In this document: positions 62,271 to 64,000 of the stretch, piece by piece
Layout of the letters: every line of letters starts with the position of its first letter
Position numbering within the stretch: position 1 is the stretch's first letter
Assembly: GCF_002918555.1 (NCBI RefSeq)
Contig: NZ_PQMB01000001.1
Coordinates: 434,087-498,086, forward strand
Reading direction: 5' to 3'
Origin: Citrobacter amalonaticus
GTDB lineage: Bacteria > Pseudomonadota > Gammaproteobacteria > Enterobacterales > Enterobacteriaceae
DNA: 64,000 bases
Position numbers and translations under genes: made by a program
Notes under the pieces: model-generated
Told to the model about the DNA's origin: nothing
Database searches by the model: none
Seen by the model: the letters and a program-made list of their open reading frames with translations, nothing else

Positions 62271-63623
62271 GTGTTTATTGGTTTTGACTACGGTACGGCC
62301 AACTGTTCGGTTGCCATCATGCGTGACGGACAACCTCAGTTACTCAAAATGGAAAACAACAGTACGCTGTTACCTTCAATGCTTTGCGCACCGACGCGTG
62401 AAGCCGTAAGCGAGTGGTTGTATCGCCATCACAACGTCCCGGCAACGGACGCAGAGACCCAGGCGCTGCTGCGTCGCGCAATGCGTTATAACCGCGAAGA
62501 AGATATCGACGTCAACGTCAACAGCGTGCAATTTGGTCTTTCCTCTCTCGCGCAATATATTGACGATCCGGAAGAAGTTTACTTCGTTAAATCACCGAAA
62601 TCGTTCCTGGGGGCCAGTGGTCTTAAACCACAACAGGTTGCATTATTCGAAGACTTAGTCTGCGCAATGATGTTGCATATCCGTAATCAGGCACAAAGCC
62701 AGCTGCCAGAAGCCATAACCCAGGCGGTCATTGGGCGCCCAATCAACTTTCAGGGTTTAGGTGGCGAAGAGGCCAACAGCCAGGCGCAGGGCATTCTGGA
62801 GCGTGCGGCAAAACGTGCCGGTTTTCAGGATGTGGTGTTCCAGTATGAGCCCGTCGCCGCCGGTCTGGACTATGAGGCAACCTTACAGGAAGAGAAACGC
62901 GTGCTGGTCGTTGATATCGGCGGCGGGACCACGGACTGCTCGCTGCTGCTGATGGGCCCCCGGTGGCGTCAGCGCGAAGATCGTGAATCCAGCCTGCTCG
63001 GACACAGCGGCTGTCGCGTTGGCGGCAACGATCTGGATATCGCACTGGCGTTTAAAACCCTGATGCCACTGTTGGGCATGGGGGGGGAAACCGAAAAAGG
63101 TATCGCCCTGCCCGTATTACCCTGGTGGAATGCGGTGGCGATTAACGATGTCCCGGCACAGAGTGATTTCTACAGCAGCGCAAACGGTCGCATGTTAAAC
63201 GATCTCGTCCGCGATGCACGTGAGCCGGAGAAAGTGGCGCTGCTGCTTAAAGTCTGGCGTCAGCGCCTGAGTTATCGTCTGGTGCGAAGCGCGGAGGAGA
63301 GCAAAATTGCCCTGTCTGCACAGCCCGAAACAACCGCCACGCTGCCCTTCATCAGCAATGCGTTAGCCACCGCCATCAGCCAGCAGGGGCTGGAAGCGGC
63401 GCTCGACCAGCCGTTGACGCGTATTCTCGAACAGGTACAGCTGGCGCTGGATAACGCTCAGGAAAAGCCGGATGTGATCTATCTGACCGGCGGCAGCGCC
63501 CGTTCACCGCTCATTAAAAAAGCGCTCACCGCGCAGCTGCCTGGCATTCCCATTGCCGGGGGCGATGATTTCGGTTCCGTTACCGCCGGGCTGGCGCGCT
63601 GGGCGGAGGTTGTTTTCCGCTAA
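62271..63623 (+). CDS. yegD: Hsp70-like ATPase YegD
   Basis: A 450-residue actin/Hsp70-superfamily protein resembling the DnaK ATPase domain but without the substrate-binding domain. Phosphate loops IGFDYGTANCSVA (N terminus) and VLVVDIGGGTTDCSLL, plus YLTGGSARSPLIKK (adenosine motif), are intact. The start is GTG 62271, which gives exactly the E. coli length and has GGGGA 9 bp upstream; ATG 62256 would add five residues. Chaperone activity is inferred only from the fold. Confidence 0.92.
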   Translation: MFIGFDYGTANCSVAIMRDGQPQLLKMENNSTLLPSMLCAPTREAVSEWLYRHHNVPATDAETQALLRRAMRYNREEDIDVNVNSVQFGLSSLAQYIDDPEEVYFVKSPKSFLGASGLKPQQVALFEDLVCAMMLHIRNQAQSQLPEAITQAVIGRPINFQGLGGEEANSQAQGILERAAKRAGFQDVVFQYEPVAAGLDYEATLQEEKRVLVVDIGGGTTDCSLLLMGPRWRQREDRESSLLGHSGCRVGGNDLDIALAFKTLMPLLGMGGETEKGIALPVLPWWNAVAINDVPAQSDFYSSANGRMLNDLVRDAREPEKVALLLKVWRQRLSYRLVRSAEESKIALSAQPETTATLPFISNALATAISQQGLEAALDQPLTRILEQVQLALDNAQEKPDVIYLTGGSARSPLIKKALTAQLPGIPIAGGDDFGSVTAGLARWAEVVFR

Positions 63624-63650
63624 GCGGCTCGCAAGCGCAGTCGCTGCGAA

Positions 63651-63679
63651 TTGACATTAGTCAGAGCGTGGCTTATTTT
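63651..63679 (+). promoter_or_regulatory. Promoter of the Sib antisense RNA
   Basis: A consensus -35 TTGACA (63651-63656) and -10 TATTTT (63674-63679) are 17 bp apart. Predicted initiation near 63687 coincides with the 5' end of the Sib-like sequence. Confidence 0.75.
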
Positions 63680-63722
63680 CAGGAGCGAGGGTAAGGGAGG
63701 GGTCCCCCCTCCCCCTGGTGTC

Positions 63723-63782
63723 TTAGTAAGCGGGTAGGCTAATGACTAAGAGTATCACCAGTCTGATGACGTACTTCATCAT
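63723..63782 (-). CDS. ibs: Ibs small hydrophobic toxin
   Basis: A 19-codon frame encoding MMKYVIRLVILLVISLPAY, a single hydrophobic helix close to E. coli IbsA. Its ribosome-binding site AAGGAAAGGG lies just upstream. Ibs peptides insert in the inner membrane and are toxic when overexpressed. The arginine at position 7, inside the hydrophobic run, and the proline at 17 differ from the E. coli peptides as I recall them. The gene is wholly overlapped by the antisense RNA. Confidence 0.85.
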   Translation of the reverse strand: MMKYVIRLVILLVISLPAY

Positions 63783-63800
63783 AACCCTTTCCTTATTTTG

Positions 63801-63827
63801 GCCCCTTCCTCGGGAGGGGCTTTCCCG
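63801..63827 (+). terminator. Terminator of the Sib RNA
   Basis: GCCCCTTCC pairs with GGGAGGGGC-type sequence (63801-63820) and is followed by TTTCCCG, the 3' end form seen in Sib RNAs. Beyond it, 63830-64000 shows no gene or structure that I can support. Confidence 0.75.
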
Positions 63828-64000
63828 TATCAGCATCCTGCTGAAATTTTTGGCTTACCTCCGTATTGCCATGCCGCCACTCTAACGCACTCTTCAGCCT
63901 TCCTCATTTTCACCGATAATCGTTGCGTAACGCCTCGCAAAGCCCGTCAGCATTCAGACGAATCCAGACAGTGTTTCATAATTCCTCCATTTTTCTCCCT

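Larger units (their letters stand above)
63687..63829 (+). ncRNA. sib: Sib family antisense RNA (type I antitoxin)
   Basis: About 143 nt resembling E. coli SibA/SibB (QUAD RNAs): a GC-rich 5' hairpin (GGGAGGGG/CCCCTCCC, 63694-63715), a middle complementary to the whole ibs frame, the ATAACCCTTTCCTTATTTT box complementary to the ibs ribosome-binding site, and a 3' terminator hairpin (GCCCCTTCC..GGGAGGGGC, 63801-63820) followed by TTTCCCG. It should base-pair with ibs mRNA and block its translation. Confidence 0.85.

Overview
The window is chromosomal DNA from a member of the Enterobacteriaceae. Gene order and protein lengths follow the Escherichia coli his-to-alkA segment almost gene for gene, but sequence differences, ERIC elements in many gaps and the absence of yegI-yegL after yegD point to a related genus (an Enterobacter-, Citrobacter- or Leclercia-like organism) rather than E. 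coli. The genus is an inference; the family is not in doubt.

Layout. (1) 1-3.5 kb: plaP (putrescine importer), yeeY (LysR regulator) and yeeZ, all on the minus strand. (2) 3.6-10.9 kb: the complete histidine operon hisLGDCBHAFI on the plus strand, with promoter, seven-His leader peptide, attenuator and distal terminator. (3) 11-15 kb, minus: wzzB, ugd and gnd; ugd has a perfect candidate PmrA box upstream. (4) 15-27.6 kb, minus: an O-antigen cluster read from a JUMPstart/ops site behind galF in the order rmlB, rmlD, rmlA, rmlC, wzx, vioA-like, vioB-like, WecF-like transferase, TviB-like dehydrogenase, glycosyltransferase, wzy, DUF1972 glycosyltransferase. The part from wzx onward is visibly AT-rich and is the serotype-specific, laterally acquired part. 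(5) 27.9-51.8 kb, minus: galF and the full 20-gene colanic acid operon wza to wcaM, with a second JUMPstart/ops site. (6) 52.7-63.6 kb: yegH, asmA, dcd, udk, yegE (dgcE), alkA and yegD. (7) 63.65-63.83 kb: a Sib antisense RNA over a 19-residue Ibs toxin gene.

How the genes work together. RmlABCD makes dTDP-L-rhamnose. RmlA and RmlB also feed the VioA/VioB-like pair, which should yield dTDP-4-acetamido-4,6-dideoxyglucose. The TviB-like enzyme should yield a UDP-hexosaminuronate. Three glycosyltransferases plus WecA (encoded elsewhere) predict a four-sugar O unit, flipped by Wzx, polymerised by Wzy and length-controlled by WzzB. The colanic acid operon encodes GDP-mannose and GDP-fucose supply (CpsB, CpsG, Gmd, Fcl), priming (WcaJ), transferases, acetyl- and pyruvyl-transferases, flippase, polymerase and Wza/Wzb/Wzc export. 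Ugd supplies UDP-glucuronate to it and probably also to lipid A modification.

Most unusual: ERIC-type repeats have remodelled the colanic acid operon. One full-length copy is read through by gmm, giving GDP-mannose hydrolase a 39-residue tail and supplying the ribosome-binding site of wcaI. Another lies between cpsB and cpsG. A 64-bp deletion form supplies the wcaD stop codon and recurs upstream of yegD. A closely similar inverted pair with ERIC-like ends encloses the whole wza promoter region. No CRISPR array, tRNA, rRNA, insertion sequence or prophage was seen.
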